DNA of 32,462 bases. Source: Oscillospiraceae bacterium. GTDB lineage: Bacteria > Bacillota > Clostridia > Oscillospirales > Ruminococcaceae. This document shows, one piece after another, positions 16,901-27,082 of this stretch; position 1 is the first letter of the stretch, and every line of letters starts with the position of its first letter. The position numbers and the translations under genes were made by a program. The notes under the pieces are model-generated. The model saw nothing but the letters and a program-made list of their open reading frames with translations, did not search any database and was not told where the DNA came from. The DNA is taken from the NCBI GenBank assembly GCA_022769365.1, contig JALEJO010000053.1:1-32462 (forward strand). The letters are read 5' to 3'.

Positions 16901-19728
16901 ATGATAAAATAATTATCAAAGGTGCAAGGGAACATAATTTAAAAAACTGCAATGTTGAAATTCCAAGAAATAAGCTTGTTGTTATGACAGGTCTTTCAGG
17001 TTCTGGAAAATCATCTCTTGCATTTGATACGATATACGCAGACGGTCAGAGAAGGTATTTGGAGAGCCTTTCGTCGTATGCAAGACAATTTCTCGGGCAA
17101 ATGGAAAAACCTGATGTAGACAGTATAGAGGGCTTGTCACCGTCTATTTCAATAGACCAGAAAACAACTTCAAAAAATCCAAGATCAACAGTCGGAACAG
17201 TAACAGAAATATATGACTATTTAAGACTTCTTTATGCAAGAATAGGTGTGCCTCATTGCCCTGTGTGCGGCCGTGAAATAAAGCATCAGTCAATTGATGA
17301 AATAGTTGATGCAGTTATGAAACTTGAAACAGGAACGAAAATACAGCTTCTCGCACCTATCGTGCGTGGCAGAAAAGGACAGTATGTCAAAGAACTTGAA
17401 AATGCGAGAAAATCGGGTTATGTCAGAGTAAGAATTGACGGAATAATTTATGATTTATCTGAAAAAATTGAAATAGACAAAAATAAAAAACACAACATTG
17501 AAATAGTGGTTGACAGACTTGTTATCAAAGACAGCATTCGTTCGAGATTAACCGACAGTATCGAAACAGTTTTTTCTGTTTCGGGAAATATTCTTATAGT
17601 TGCAGTTTCAGATGGTGAAGATATGATGTTTTCGCAGAGTTATGCCTGCCCTGAACATAATATCAATATAGAAGAATTAACTCCGAGAATGTTTTCGTTC
17701 AACAATCCTTTTGGTGCTTGTCCTGCTTGTGCAGGTCTTGGAATGACTGAATCGATTGATGAAGATATGGTAGTGCCTGATAAGGAATTAAGCATTGCAG
17801 AAGGTGGAATAAATGCTTCAGGTTTCAACACGCTTGAAAAAGATTCCTATGCGATGATGTATTATAATGCCATTGCAGAAGAATTTAATGTGGATTTAAA
17901 TACGCCTATAAAAGATCTTCCAAAAGAAAAACTTGATTTGTTTTTATATGGTACAGGCGACCACAAAATGAAAATAAATACTCCTGCGGCTTTCGGCGGA
18001 GGATATTACAACGGAACTTTCGAGGGCGTTATACCAAGTATGGAAAGACGTTACCACAGCGACAGTGAAACTCAGAAAAAACATCTTGTAAAATATTTCA
18101 CGGAAAACAAGTGCCGAGTTTGCAAGGGAAACAGACTTAAAAAAGAAAGTCTTTCTGTTACTGTAAACGGCAAAAATATTATTGAAGCAACTGAAATGCC
18201 GATAACAGAATGTAAAGAATTTTTCAGTTCAATTGAACTTACCGAAAAGGAAAAAGTAATTGCAAAGCCTATTTTAAAAGAAATAAAAGCAAGACTTACG
18301 TTCCTTGAAAATGTTGGACTTGAATATCTTTCTCTTTCAAGAAAATCAGGAACGCTGTCGGGCGGTGAAAGCCAGAGAATAAGACTTGCAACGCAGATAG
18401 GTTCTTATCTTATGGGTGTTCTTTATATACTTGATGAACCGAGTATAGGGCTTCACCAAAGGGATAACGACAAACTTATTGCAACGCTGAAACAGCTTCG
18501 TGACACAGGAAATACTCTAATCGTTGTTGAACACGATAAAGATACAATAATGGCGGCAGATTATGTTGTTGATGTCGGACCTGGGGCAGGTGTCAACGGC
18601 GGAAATATTATTTATTCAGGCGATGTAAAAGGATTGCTTGAATGCAAAGAATCGATAACAGGCAAATATTTAAGCGGTGAACTTGAAATTGAACTTCCTG
18701 AAAAAAGAAGAACAGGAAACGGAAAATATCTGTCTGTTAAAGGTGCATATGCAAATAATTTAAAGAATATAAATGTTGATATACCGCTTGGTGAAATTGT
18801 TTGTGTAACAGGCGTTTCAGGTTCGGGAAAATCTTCTCTTGTGAATGAAGTTATATACAAATATCTATCTGTAAAACTGAACAAAGCACAGACAAAATAC
18901 GGTAATTTTAAAGAAATCAAGGGTATAGAAAATCTTGATAAAGTTATAAATATAGACCAGTCACCAATAGGCAGAACACCACGTTCAAATCCTGCAACAT
19001 ATACAGGTGTTTTCAATGATATAAGAGAACTTTTTGCAAAAACAAGTGATGCAAAAGCGAAAGGCTACACAGCAGGAAGGTTTTCTTTCAACATTAAAGG
19101 CGGAAGATGTGAAAGCTGTACGGGTGACGGCATAATTAAAATTGAAATGAACTTTTTGCCTGATGTCTATGTTCCTTGCGATGTATGTAAGGGAAGAAGA
19201 TACAACACAGAAACTTTATCAGTTAAATATAAAGGCAAATCAATTTATGATGTGCTTGAAATGACAGTTGATGAAGCAGTTCTTTTCTTTGAAAATATAC
19301 CGAAAATCGCAAAGAAAATAAATATGCTGAAAGAAGTCGGACTCGGATATATAAAAATAGGTCAGCCTGCAACAACTCTTTCAGGCGGTGAGGCACAGCG
19401 TGTTAAGCTTGCGGCAGAGCTTCAACGTCAGGCAACAGGAAAAACAATCTATATTCTTGATGAACCTACAACAGGACTTCACACAGCAGATGTTCATATG
19501 CTTGTTTCAGTACTTGAAAAACTTGCAGATAAAGGCAATACAATTTTGCTTATCGAACATAATCTTGACGTTATAAAAATGTCTGATTATATAATAGATA
19601 TAGGTCCTGAGGGCGGTGTGAACGGCGGTACAATCGTTGCGTGCGGAACACCTGAAGAAATTGCAAAGTGTGAAAAATCGTATACAGGGCAGTATTTAAA
19701 GCCTTATCTTGTAAGGAAAGAAAAATGA
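16897..19728 (+). CDS. uvrA: Excinuclease ABC subunit A
   Basis: Two ABC ATPase modules, zinc motifs ([40 protein letters not shown]), [36 protein letters not shown] overlap with uvrB. Confidence 0.98.
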   Translation: MNDKIIIKGAREHNLKNCNVEIPRNKLVVMTGLSGSGKSSLAFDTIYADGQRRYLESLSSYARQFLGQMEKPDVDSIEGLSPSISIDQKTTSKNPRSTVGTVTEIYDYLRLLYARIGVPHCPVCGREIKHQSIDEIVDAVMKLETGTKIQLLAPIVRGRKGQYVKELENARKSGYVRVRIDGIIYDLSEKIEIDKNKKHNIEIVVDRLVIKDSIRSRLTDSIETVFSVSGNILIVAVSDGEDMMFSQSYACPEHNINIEELTPRMFSFNNPFGACPACAGLGMTESIDEDMVVPDKELSIAEGGINASGFNTLEKDSYAMMYYNAIAEEFNVDLNTPIKDLPKEKLDLFLYGTGDHKMKINTPAAFGGGYYNGTFEGVIPSMERRYHSDSETQKKHLVKYFTENKCRVCKGNRLKKESLSVTVNGKNIIEATEMPITECKEFFSSIELTEKEKVIAKPILKEIKARLTFLENVGLEYLSLSRKSGTLSGGESQRIRLATQIGSYLMGVLYILDEPSIGLHQRDNDKLIATLKQLRDTGNTLIVVEHDKDTIMAADYVVDVGPGAGVNGGNIIYSGDVKGLLECKESITGKYLSGELEIELPEKRRTGNGKYLSVKGAYANNLKNINVDIPLGEIVCVTGVSGSGKSSLVNEVIYKYLSVKLNKAQTKYGNFKEIKGIENLDKVINIDQSPIGRTPRSNPATYTGVFNDIRELFAKTSDAKAKGYTAGRFSFNIKGGRCESCTGDGIIKIEMNFLPDVYVPCDVCKGRRYNTETLSVKYKGKSIYDVLEMTVDEAVLFFENIPKIAKKINMLKEVGLGYIKIGQPATTLSGGEAQRVKLAAELQRQATGKTIYILDEPTTGLHTADVHMLVSVLEKLADKGNTILLIEHNLDVIKMSDYIIDIGPEGGVNGGTIVACGTPEEIAKCEKSYTGQYLKPYLVRKEK

Positions 19729-20660
19729 AACTGAATGAGAAATTAACAAAGAATATATTTGTTATACCGCTTACGCTGCTTTGTTGTTTTCTTTGGGGAA
19801 GTGCATTTCCATGTATTAAAACGGGCTATAAACTTTATGAAATAGCATCAGATGATTCAGCATCGCAGCTGCTTTTTGCAGGGATAAGATTTACTCTTGC
19901 AGGAATTATGGTAATAGCAATAAACAGTTTGATGAACAAAAAAATTATATTGCCTGAAAAGAAAAATATTGGTATTGTTATGAAAGTATCGCTTTTTCAG
20001 ACTATACTTCAATATCTGTTTTTCTATCTTGGAACAGCAAGAACATCGGGAGTAAATTCATCGATAATAGTTGCTTCAAACGTGTTTTTTTCAATGATTT
20101 TTTCAACACTTATATTTCATCAGGAAAAACTTAAAATAAATAAAATTGCAGGCTGTATTTTAGGTTTTGCGGGTGTTGTTATAATAATTGCAGGGGGCGG
20201 AAAAATAAGTTCTGTGATGAGTATGAAAGGTGAAGGATTTGTGCTTATATCGGCAGTAAGTTCTTCTCTTTCAACTGTACTTATGAAAAAATACAGCAGT
20301 AAGGCAAACCCCGTTATGATAAGCGGATACCAGTTCTTTTTCGGCGGTATAATAATGGCTATATTCGGACTTTTGTTTGGAGGAAAAATAACGCATATAA
20401 CGTTTACAGGTATAATATTATTATTTTATCTTGCAGTGATTTCGTCCGTGGCATATACTTTATGGGGAGTTTTACTTAAATATAATCCTGTTTCAAAAAT
20501 TGTTGTTATGGGATTTATGAACCCTGTTTTTGGGGTATTGCTTTCGGCAATTTTCCTTGGAGAAAACAAAGAAGCTTTCGGAATATATGGAATAGCGGCA
20601 TTGCTGCTTGTATGTATCGGAATATTTTTGGTTAACAAAGAATTTAAAAAGGAGCATTAA
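19725..20660 (+). CDS. EamA/DMT-family transporter
   Basis: About 10 hydrophobic segments; [28 protein letters not shown]-type EamA repeat motifs. ATGA overlap with uvrA. Confidence 0.88.
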   Translation: MKLNEKLTKNIFVIPLTLLCCFLWGSAFPCIKTGYKLYEIASDDSASQLLFAGIRFTLAGIMVIAINSLMNKKIILPEKKNIGIVMKVSLFQTILQYLFFYLGTARTSGVNSSIIVASNVFFSMIFSTLIFHQEKLKINKIAGCILGFAGVVIIIAGGGKISSVMSMKGEGFVLISAVSSSLSTVLMKKYSSKANPVMISGYQFFFGGIIMAIFGLLFGGKITHITFTGIILLFYLAVISSVAYTLWGVLLKYNPVSKIVVMGFMNPVFGVLLSAIFLGENKEAFGIYGIAALLLVCIGIFLVNKEFKKEH

Positions 20661-21506
20661 ATGATTTTTATTTATAAAAAAGCGTATACACACGCAGGAA
20701 GATTTCATGCAGATGATGTATTTTCAACAGCATTTTTGAAAATATTAAATCCTGAACTTAAAGTGCAGAGAGTTATAGACCTTCCTGAAAAAATTGACTA
20801 TACAGATACAATTGTTTACGACATAGGCAGAGGAAGGTTTGACCATCATCAGCCGGACAGCAGAGTAAGAGATAACGGAGTACCTTTTGCGGCATTCGGA
20901 CTTCTTTGGGAAAGATTCGGAATGATGATTTTCAACGATAAAAAACTTGTGAGAAAGTTTGACGAAACATTTATTCAGGGACTTGACCAGAATGACAATA
21001 CAGGTGAATATCATCAGCTTGCTGCAATTATGGGCAATTTCAATCCGCTATGGAATGAGGAAATGTCTGAAAATGAACAGTTCAACAAAGCTGTTGATTT
21101 TGCTAAAATAATTCTTGAAAGAGCATTTGCAAAAAAACTTGCTGTTAAAGAGGGAATTGCACTTATAAAAAAAGAGTATGAAAAAAGCGATGGCGAAGTA
21201 ATAATACTTGATAAATATATACCTTGGAAAAACGGATTGCTTGATACAGATGCAAAGTTTGTTATATTTCCGTCAAACAGAGGCGGATATAATTCCGTTG
21301 CTGTTCCTGTTTCAGATACAGATAACACACCAAGAATAAAATTCCCTGAAGAGTGGGCAGGACTTGAGGGCGATGAACTGAAAAAAGTATCGGGTATGAA
21401 AGGACTTCATTTCTGTCACAGAGGCAGATTTATGATACATTCAACCGATTTTGAAACAGTTAAAAAAGCGACTTACGACACGCTTGAAAAATTTAAAAAT
21501 AAATGA
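20661..21506 (+). CDS. MYG1 family protein (UPF0160; DHH-like putative nuclease)
   Basis: AYTHAGRFHADDVFSTAFLKIL, YDIGRGRFDHHQPDSRVRDNGVPFAAFGLLWERFG, GLDQNDN, MKGLHFCHRGRFMIHS. Confidence 0.9.
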   Translation: MIFIYKKAYTHAGRFHADDVFSTAFLKILNPELKVQRVIDLPEKIDYTDTIVYDIGRGRFDHHQPDSRVRDNGVPFAAFGLLWERFGMMIFNDKKLVRKFDETFIQGLDQNDNTGEYHQLAAIMGNFNPLWNEEMSENEQFNKAVDFAKIILERAFAKKLAVKEGIALIKKEYEKSDGEVIILDKYIPWKNGLLDTDAKFVIFPSNRGGYNSVAVPVSDTDNTPRIKFPEEWAGLEGDELKKVSGMKGLHFCHRGRFMIHSTDFETVKKATYDTLEKFKNK

Positions 21507-21512
21507 AATAAC

Positions 21513-21552
21513 AGACTTTTGGAGTAATTTAAATTATTCTGAAAGTCTTTTT
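21513..21552 (+). terminator. Intrinsic terminator after MYG1 gene
   Basis: AGACTTT-TG-GAGTAATTTAAATTATTC-TG-AAAGTCTTTTTATTT: long imperfect stem plus T-run. Confidence 0.75.
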
Positions 21553-21602
21553 ATTTCAGATAATAAATTTTAAAAAAAACTATAGCTTTTTAAGTAAAAA
21601 TA

Positions 21603-21611
21603 TGTTATAAT
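21603..21611 (+). promoter_or_regulatory. Candidate extended -10 promoter for the PHP...cls run
   Basis: TGT-TATAAT, about 33 nt upstream of the PHP gene start; -35 weak. Confidence 0.55.
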
Positions 21612-21643
21612 AGTATATAAAACAAATTTTTTGGAGAATAAAA

Positions 21644-22483
21644 ATGTTTATTATTGATTGTCATACACATACAAGCGTTTCGCCTGACGGAAACGGAACA
21701 GCAGAAGAATTATATAAAAAAGCTGAAGAAATCGGTCTTAAAGCACTTGCAGTTACGGAACATTGCGAAGTGAACAGATTTTTCAGCTATGATTATTACG
21801 GTGAAACACCACGAAATGAATTTGAAGTTTATTTTGACGGAAATATATTTGAAAATGCAATGAAAACATTATCTGAACTGAAAAAAAATCAGAGAGATGT
21901 TATACTTTCAACAGGAATTGAACTCGGTCAGATAAATTCAAATTATCAGCTTACAGATATAATATTAAAAGACAAAAGACTTGATTTTGTCATTGCATCA
22001 CTCCACGAACTTCTTGGAAGAGAAGATTTTGCATTTATCGACTACACAAAAGAAGACTACAGACCACTTCTTGATGATTATTTCAGCCAGCTTCTTGAAA
22101 TAGCAGAAAGCGGAAAATATGACGTTTTAGGACACATAACATATCCTATAAGATATATTTCGGGAGAATATGGAATAAAAGTTGATATGGAAAAATATTA
22201 TCCTGTTATAGAAAAAATTCTTGAGGCAGTTATAAAAAACGGCAAGGGAATAGAAGTAAATACATCGGGATTAAGACAAAAATATGGCAAAACTTTTCCT
22301 GATTATGATATAATAGAAAAATACCGCAAACTTGGCGGAAAAATTATAACAATAGGTTCAGACGCACATTGCAGTGATGACCTTGCAAAAGGCACAGATA
22401 AAGGCATTGAACTTGTGAAAAAAGCAGGATTTAAAAAAGTTTGCTGTTTTATAAAACGTAAACCTGTATATTTTGATATATGA
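21644..22483 (+). CDS. PHP-domain phosphatase (histidinol-phosphatase HisK/HisJ-like)
   Basis: DCHTHTSVSPDGNGTAEELYKKAEEIGLKALAVTEHCE, SLHELLGREDF, VLGHITYPIRY, ITIGSDAHCSDDLAKG. Confidence 0.85.
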   Translation: MFIIDCHTHTSVSPDGNGTAEELYKKAEEIGLKALAVTEHCEVNRFFSYDYYGETPRNEFEVYFDGNIFENAMKTLSELKKNQRDVILSTGIELGQINSNYQLTDIILKDKRLDFVIASLHELLGREDFAFIDYTKEDYRPLLDDYFSQLLEIAESGKYDVLGHITYPIRYISGEYGIKVDMEKYYPVIEKILEAVIKNGKGIEVNTSGLRQKYGKTFPDYDIIEKYRKLGGKIITIGSDAHCSDDLAKGTDKGIELVKKAGFKKVCCFIKRKPVYFDI

Positions 22484-22489
22484 AAGGAA

Positions 22490-22978
22490 ATGAATGATAT
22501 GAATGAACTTATAAAATTATTGCAGCAGAATGCAAGATTTTCAAATTCACAGCTTGCTGCTATGACAGGCAAAACTGAAAAGGAAGTTGAATCTGAAATA
22601 AAAGAACTTGAAAACAAAGGAATAATAAAAGGCTACAGCGTTATTTTAAATGAAGATATGCTTGACACAAATCTTGTAACAGCTATTATTGAACTTAAAG
22701 TAACACCTAAAAAGAATCACGGTTTTGACCAGCTTGCACATATAATCACATCATATGCGGAAGTTGACAGCGTTTCACTTATGTCTGGCTCTTATGATTT
22801 ATCTGTAACACTTCGTGGAAAAGGTGTAAAAGAAATATCTATGTTTGTTTCGCAGTGTCTTTCAACACTTGACGGTGTACTTTCAACAACAACTCATTTT
22901 GTTTTGAAAACATACAAAGAAAAAGGCATAATAATAGATGATGAAGAAAAAGATGAAAGGAGTATGGTTTGTCCGTGA
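22490..22978 (+). CDS. Lrp/AsnC family transcriptional regulator (ATG 22490 or 22499)
   Basis: LLQQNARFSNSQLAAMTGKTEKEVESEIKELENKGIIKGYSVIL wHTH followed by a RAM domain (VDSVSLMSGSYDLSVTLRGKGVKEISMFV). Overlaps the following aminotransferase (TGATG). Confidence 0.92.
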   Translation: MNDMNELIKLLQQNARFSNSQLAAMTGKTEKEVESEIKELENKGIIKGYSVILNEDMLDTNLVTAIIELKVTPKKNHGFDQLAHIITSYAEVDSVSLMSGSYDLSVTLRGKGVKEISMFVSQCLSTLDGVLSTTTHFVLKTYKEKGIIIDDEEKDERSMVCP

Positions 22979-24147
22979 TGAACTACGACAGTATACTTTC
23001 TGAAAAATGCAAAAAAATGAAACCGTCGGGGATAAGAAGATTTTTTGACCTTGCGGCAACAATGGATAATGTCATAAGTCTTGGAGTGGGAGAACCTGAC
23101 TTTTCAACTCCTTGGACTGTCAGAAAAACAGCAATTGAAACTCTTGAAAGAAAAAGAATTATATACACAGCAAATGCAGGACTTGCAGATTTAAGAAAAT
23201 CTATTTCCGATTATATTTACAAAAAAGAATCTGTAAGATATAATCCCGATGATGAAATTATCGTGACGGTAGGCGGTTCAGAGGCAATAGACCTTGCAAT
23301 AAGAAGTATAGTAAATCCAGGTGATGAGGTAATGATAGTTGAACCTTGCTTTGTTTGTTATGCACCCCTTGTTGAACTTATGAACGGTGTGCCTGTACCT
23401 CTTGTTACAAAAGCGGAAGATAAATTTAAATTAAAAGCTGATGAACTTAAAAAAGCAATAACACCGAAAACAAAGCTTTTAATACTTCCGTATCCTAATA
23501 ATCCAACCGGTGCAATAATGACAAAAGAGGATCTTGAACCGATTGCGGAAGTTTTAAAAGATACAAATATAATGGTTTTGACAGATGAAATTTATTCTGA
23601 AATGACATATGGAAGAAAACATTTTTCAATAATTTCTTTGCCTGAAATGAAAGAAAGAACTATTTATGTAAACGGATTTTCAAAGGCATTTGCAATGACA
23701 GGCTGGCGACTCGGCTACGTTGCAGCTCCTGAACCTGTTGCAAAACAAATGCTTAAAATACATCAGTATGGTATTATGTCATCACCGACAGTAAGCCAAT
23801 ATGCGGCGATAACAGCTTTGGAAGAGTGTGAAAATGACGTTGCAAATATGGTTTCGGAATATAATATGAGAAGAAGATTTCTTGTTGACGGTTTCAACAG
23901 AATAGGGCTTGACTGTTTTGAACCTGAGGGTGCATTTTATATATTCCCGTCAATAGAAAGCACAGGTTTAACAAGTGAAGAATTTTGTGAAAAACTGCTT
24001 TATGAAAAAAATGTTGCGGTTGTTCCTGGAAGTGCATTTGGTGCGAGCGGAGAAGGACATATAAGAATATCTTATGCATATTCATTAAAGCATCTCACAA
24101 CAGCACTTGAAAGAATAGAAGAATTTGTTAAGGAATGTAGAAAATGA
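22978..24147 (+). CDS. PLP-dependent class I/II aminotransferase (AlaT/aspartate aminotransferase-like)
   Basis: VISLGVGEPDFSTPWTVRKTA, LPYPNNPTGAIMTKEDLEPIA, VNGFSKAFAMTGWRLGYVAAP (PLP lysine). ATG 22978 preferred over TTG 22969. Confidence 0.92.
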   Translation: MNYDSILSEKCKKMKPSGIRRFFDLAATMDNVISLGVGEPDFSTPWTVRKTAIETLERKRIIYTANAGLADLRKSISDYIYKKESVRYNPDDEIIVTVGGSEAIDLAIRSIVNPGDEVMIVEPCFVCYAPLVELMNGVPVPLVTKAEDKFKLKADELKKAITPKTKLLILPYPNNPTGAIMTKEDLEPIAEVLKDTNIMVLTDEIYSEMTYGRKHFSIISLPEMKERTIYVNGFSKAFAMTGWRLGYVAAPEPVAKQMLKIHQYGIMSSPTVSQYAAITALEECENDVANMVSEYNMRRRFLVDGFNRIGLDCFEPEGAFYIFPSIESTGLTSEEFCEKLLYEKNVAVVPGSAFGASGEGHIRISYAYSLKHLTTALERIEEFVKECRK

Positions 24148-25028
24148 AGGAAATAATTTTGAAAACTCCTGCAAAAATAAATCTTATGCTTGACGTTGCA
24201 GGAAAAAGAAGAGATGGTTATCATCTTATAAAAACTGTTTTTCAAACAGTATCTATATTTGATTATATAACAATAACAGCAAGTGACTGTGGAAAAATAT
24301 TCGGAATATCCTGCAACAAAAAGGATATTCCGTGTGATGAAAGAAATATCGTTTATAAGGCAGGAAAGGCACTTGAAAAGGCTACAGGAAAGAGTTTTAT
24401 GGACGATGTTCATTTTGCAATTGAAAAAAATATCCCGTCACAGGCTGGAATGGGCGGCGGAAGCAGTGATGCAGCTGCTGTTATGTATGGACTTAATTAT
24501 TTATTTGAACTTGGACTGACAAAACAGCAGCTTTGCGAAATAGGTGCTTCAGTCGGTGCAGATGTTCCGTTTTTCTTTGAAGGTGGAACGGCACTTGCCG
24601 AGGGAATAGGTGAAATACTGACTCCCATAAAAAATAAGTTTGAAAAAATAGACCTTGTTATTGCAAAACCTGAAAAAGGAATATCAACAGCGGAGGCATA
24701 TAAGGCGGTTGACAACCTTGAAAATCCTATACTTCACCCAAGGTATGAAAAGCTTGTTACGGCACTTCAATATGCGGATATAAACGGAGTTGCATCAAAT
24801 TGCAGAAATATTTTCACAAAGGCTGCTGACATATTTGAAGTAAATAATATTATAGCGGATTTTGCAATGTATGGTGCTTTAGGTGCAGAAATGACAGGAA
24901 GCGGAAGTGCAGTTTTCGGAATATTTGAAAACGAAATAAAAGCAAGAGATTGCCTGAAAAAAATGAAAAGCAGTTATGACTTTGTTCAGGTATGCGAGGC
25001 AGTTGATTGTAAAATAGAAAAAATCTGA
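24144..25028 (+). CDS. ispE: 4-diphosphocytidyl-2-C-methyl-D-erythritol kinase
   Basis: PAKINLMLDVAGKRRDGYHLIKTVFQTVS, IPSQAGMGGGSSDAAAVMYGLN, GADVPFFFEGGTALAEGIGE, MTGSGSAVFGIF (GHMP motifs). Confidence 0.96.
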   Translation: MKEIILKTPAKINLMLDVAGKRRDGYHLIKTVFQTVSIFDYITITASDCGKIFGISCNKKDIPCDERNIVYKAGKALEKATGKSFMDDVHFAIEKNIPSQAGMGGGSSDAAAVMYGLNYLFELGLTKQQLCEIGASVGADVPFFFEGGTALAEGIGEILTPIKNKFEKIDLVIAKPEKGISTAEAYKAVDNLENPILHPRYEKLVTALQYADINGVASNCRNIFTKAADIFEVNNIIADFAMYGALGAEMTGSGSAVFGIFENEIKARDCLKKMKSSYDFVQVCEAVDCKIEKI

Positions 25029-25048
25029 TTAAAACAAAAGGTGTTTAT

Positions 25049-26155
25049 ATGAGAATACTTGATACTATACCCAAAAATGACGGATTTCATATGCCTGCCG
25101 AATTTGAAAAACATCAGGGCTGTATAATGATATGGCCTGAAAGACGTGATTCGTGGCAATATGGCGGATATGCAGCAAAAAAGGCTTTTTGTAAAGTTGC
25201 AGATGCAATTTCAGAAAGCGAAAAATTAACAATGCTTGTCAGCAGTCAGCAGTATGACACGGCAAGGAGAATGCTTAGCGACAGAATACGCCTTGTTGAA
25301 ATGTCAACAGATGATTCGTGGGCAAGAGATGTTGCACCTACATTTGTAAAAAATGAAAATGGTGAAGTGCGTGGAATTGACTGGGGTTTCAACGCATGGG
25401 GCGGACTTGTTGACGGACTTTATTTTCCTTGGGAAAATGACAATATGGCGGCAAGAAAAATATGTGACTTGTTTGAAAAAGATGTCTACAATGAAAGAGA
25501 TTTCATCTTTGAGGGCGGTTCTGTTCATTCAGACGGCGAAGGAACTATAATGGTAACAGAAAGCTGTCTGCTTTCAAAGGGAAGAAATCCCGATATGACA
25601 AAACAGGAAATTGAAGAAAAAATACTTTCCTGTCTTGGCGGAGAAAAAGTTTTATGGCTTCCGTATGGTATATATCTTGATGAAACAAATGAACACGTTG
25701 ATAATATATGTGCATTTGTAAAACCTGCTGAAGTGGTTCTTGCCTGGACTGACGACAAAAACGACCCGCAGTATAAAATGTCGCTTGCAGATTATGAATA
25801 TTTAAGTTCACAGACAGATGCAAAGGGAAGAAAAATAAAAATACACAAACTTCCGCTGCCTTCTCCTGTTTATATGAAAGAGAAAGAATGCGAAGGACTT
25901 GACTATTTTCATGATGACCCTACAAGGACAAGCGGAGAAAGACTTGCCGCATCTTATGTGAATTTTTATATTTCAAATGATGCAATTGTTATGCCGTCAT
26001 TTAATGATAAAAATGATGATGCGGCGGCTGATATTTTAAGAAAAATTTTCACAGATAGAAAAATTGTACAGGTTTATGCAAGGGATATTCTGATTGGCGG
26101 AGGAAATATCCATTGCATTACACAGCAGATACCATCAGAAAAGGAGAATTTTTAA
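25049..26155 (+). CDS. aguA: Agmatine deiminase
   Basis: MPAEFEKHQGCIMIWPERRDSWQYGG, STDDSWARDVAPTFV, EGGSVHSDGEGT, catalytic GGGNIHCITQQIP. Confidence 0.95.
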   Translation: MRILDTIPKNDGFHMPAEFEKHQGCIMIWPERRDSWQYGGYAAKKAFCKVADAISESEKLTMLVSSQQYDTARRMLSDRIRLVEMSTDDSWARDVAPTFVKNENGEVRGIDWGFNAWGGLVDGLYFPWENDNMAARKICDLFEKDVYNERDFIFEGGSVHSDGEGTIMVTESCLLSKGRNPDMTKQEIEEKILSCLGGEKVLWLPYGIYLDETNEHVDNICAFVKPAEVVLAWTDDKNDPQYKMSLADYEYLSSQTDAKGRKIKIHKLPLPSPVYMKEKECEGLDYFHDDPTRTSGERLAASYVNFYISNDAIVMPSFNDKNDDAAADILRKIFTDRKIVQVYARDILIGGGNIHCITQQIPSEKENF

Positions 26156-27036
26156 TGAAAAAAGTTGTTGTTTCAGCCGTTCAGATGAAAATGTCGGAAA
26201 ATATCGATGAAAACATCGAAAAAGCTGCAAATTACGTTGAAGGAGCTGCAAAAAACGGTGCAAATGTAATATTATTGCCTGAATTATTTGAATCACTTTA
26301 TTTTTGTCAGGAAAAAAACTATGATTTTTATGAACTGGCACATACTCCTGAGGAAGATAAAGGAATTGCAGTAATGAAAAAACTTGCAAAGGAACTTGAC
26401 GTTGTTATACCTGTAAGTTTTTATGAAAAGTGTGGAAATACCTATTTCAATTCGGTTGCAATGATTGATGCAGGCGGTGAAATGCTTGGAATATACAGAA
26501 AAACTCACATTCCTGACGACCATTTTTATCAGGAGAAATTTTATTTTTCACCGGGGGATACAGGTTTTAAGGTTTGGAATACAAAATTTGCAAAAATAGG
26601 TGTTGGAATATGCTGGGATCAGTGGTTTCCTGAAACGGCAAGATGTATGACGCTTATGGGTGCCGATATTTTATTTTATCCTACAGCGATAGGTTCTGAA
26701 CCTATTCTTGAAGTTGACAGCAAACCGCATTGGCAGAGATGTATGCAGGGGCATTCTGCCGCAAATATAATACCTGTTGTTGCAGCAAACAGAGTTGGAA
26801 CGGAAGAGGTTAAGCCGTCCGAAGATAATAATTATCAGAAATCTTCACTTAATTTTTACGGTTCAACATTTATGACTGATGAAACAGGAGAAGTTATAAA
26901 AGAAATGGATAGAGTTTCAGAGGGAATACTCACTAATGAATATGACCTTGAAGCCGCTAAAAAAATGCGAACTGAATGGGGTGTTTTCCGTGACAGATGT
27001 CCGCAGCATTATAAAAAAATACTTGAACTCCGTTAA
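26155..27036 (+). CDS. aguB: N-carbamoylputrescine amidase (start ATG 26155, overlapping aguA stop)
   Basis: Nitrilase fold: LLPELFESLYFCQEKNYDFYELAHTPEE, YRKTHIPDDHFYQEKFYFSPGDTGF, GVGICWDQWFPETARCM (catalytic Cys). Confidence 0.95.
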   Translation: MKKVVVSAVQMKMSENIDENIEKAANYVEGAAKNGANVILLPELFESLYFCQEKNYDFYELAHTPEEDKGIAVMKKLAKELDVVIPVSFYEKCGNTYFNSVAMIDAGGEMLGIYRKTHIPDDHFYQEKFYFSPGDTGFKVWNTKFAKIGVGICWDQWFPETARCMTLMGADILFYPTAIGSEPILEVDSKPHWQRCMQGHSAANIIPVVAANRVGTEEVKPSEDNNYQKSSLNFYGSTFMTDETGEVIKEMDRVSEGILTNEYDLEAAKKMRTEWGVFRDRCPQHYKKILELR

Positions 27037-27082
27037 AGAAGCAAATCATAAAAAAAATATCAAAACTTTTAAAGAACATATA

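Noticed and set aside
18612-19016. Antisense 134-aa ORF in uvrA
   Set aside because: Opposite strand of uvrA; codon-bias artefact.
26936-27082. N-terminal extension of the ClC ORF overlapping aguB
   Set aside because: The extension lies out of frame inside conserved aguB C-terminal codons; a start near or after the aguB stop is more plausible.
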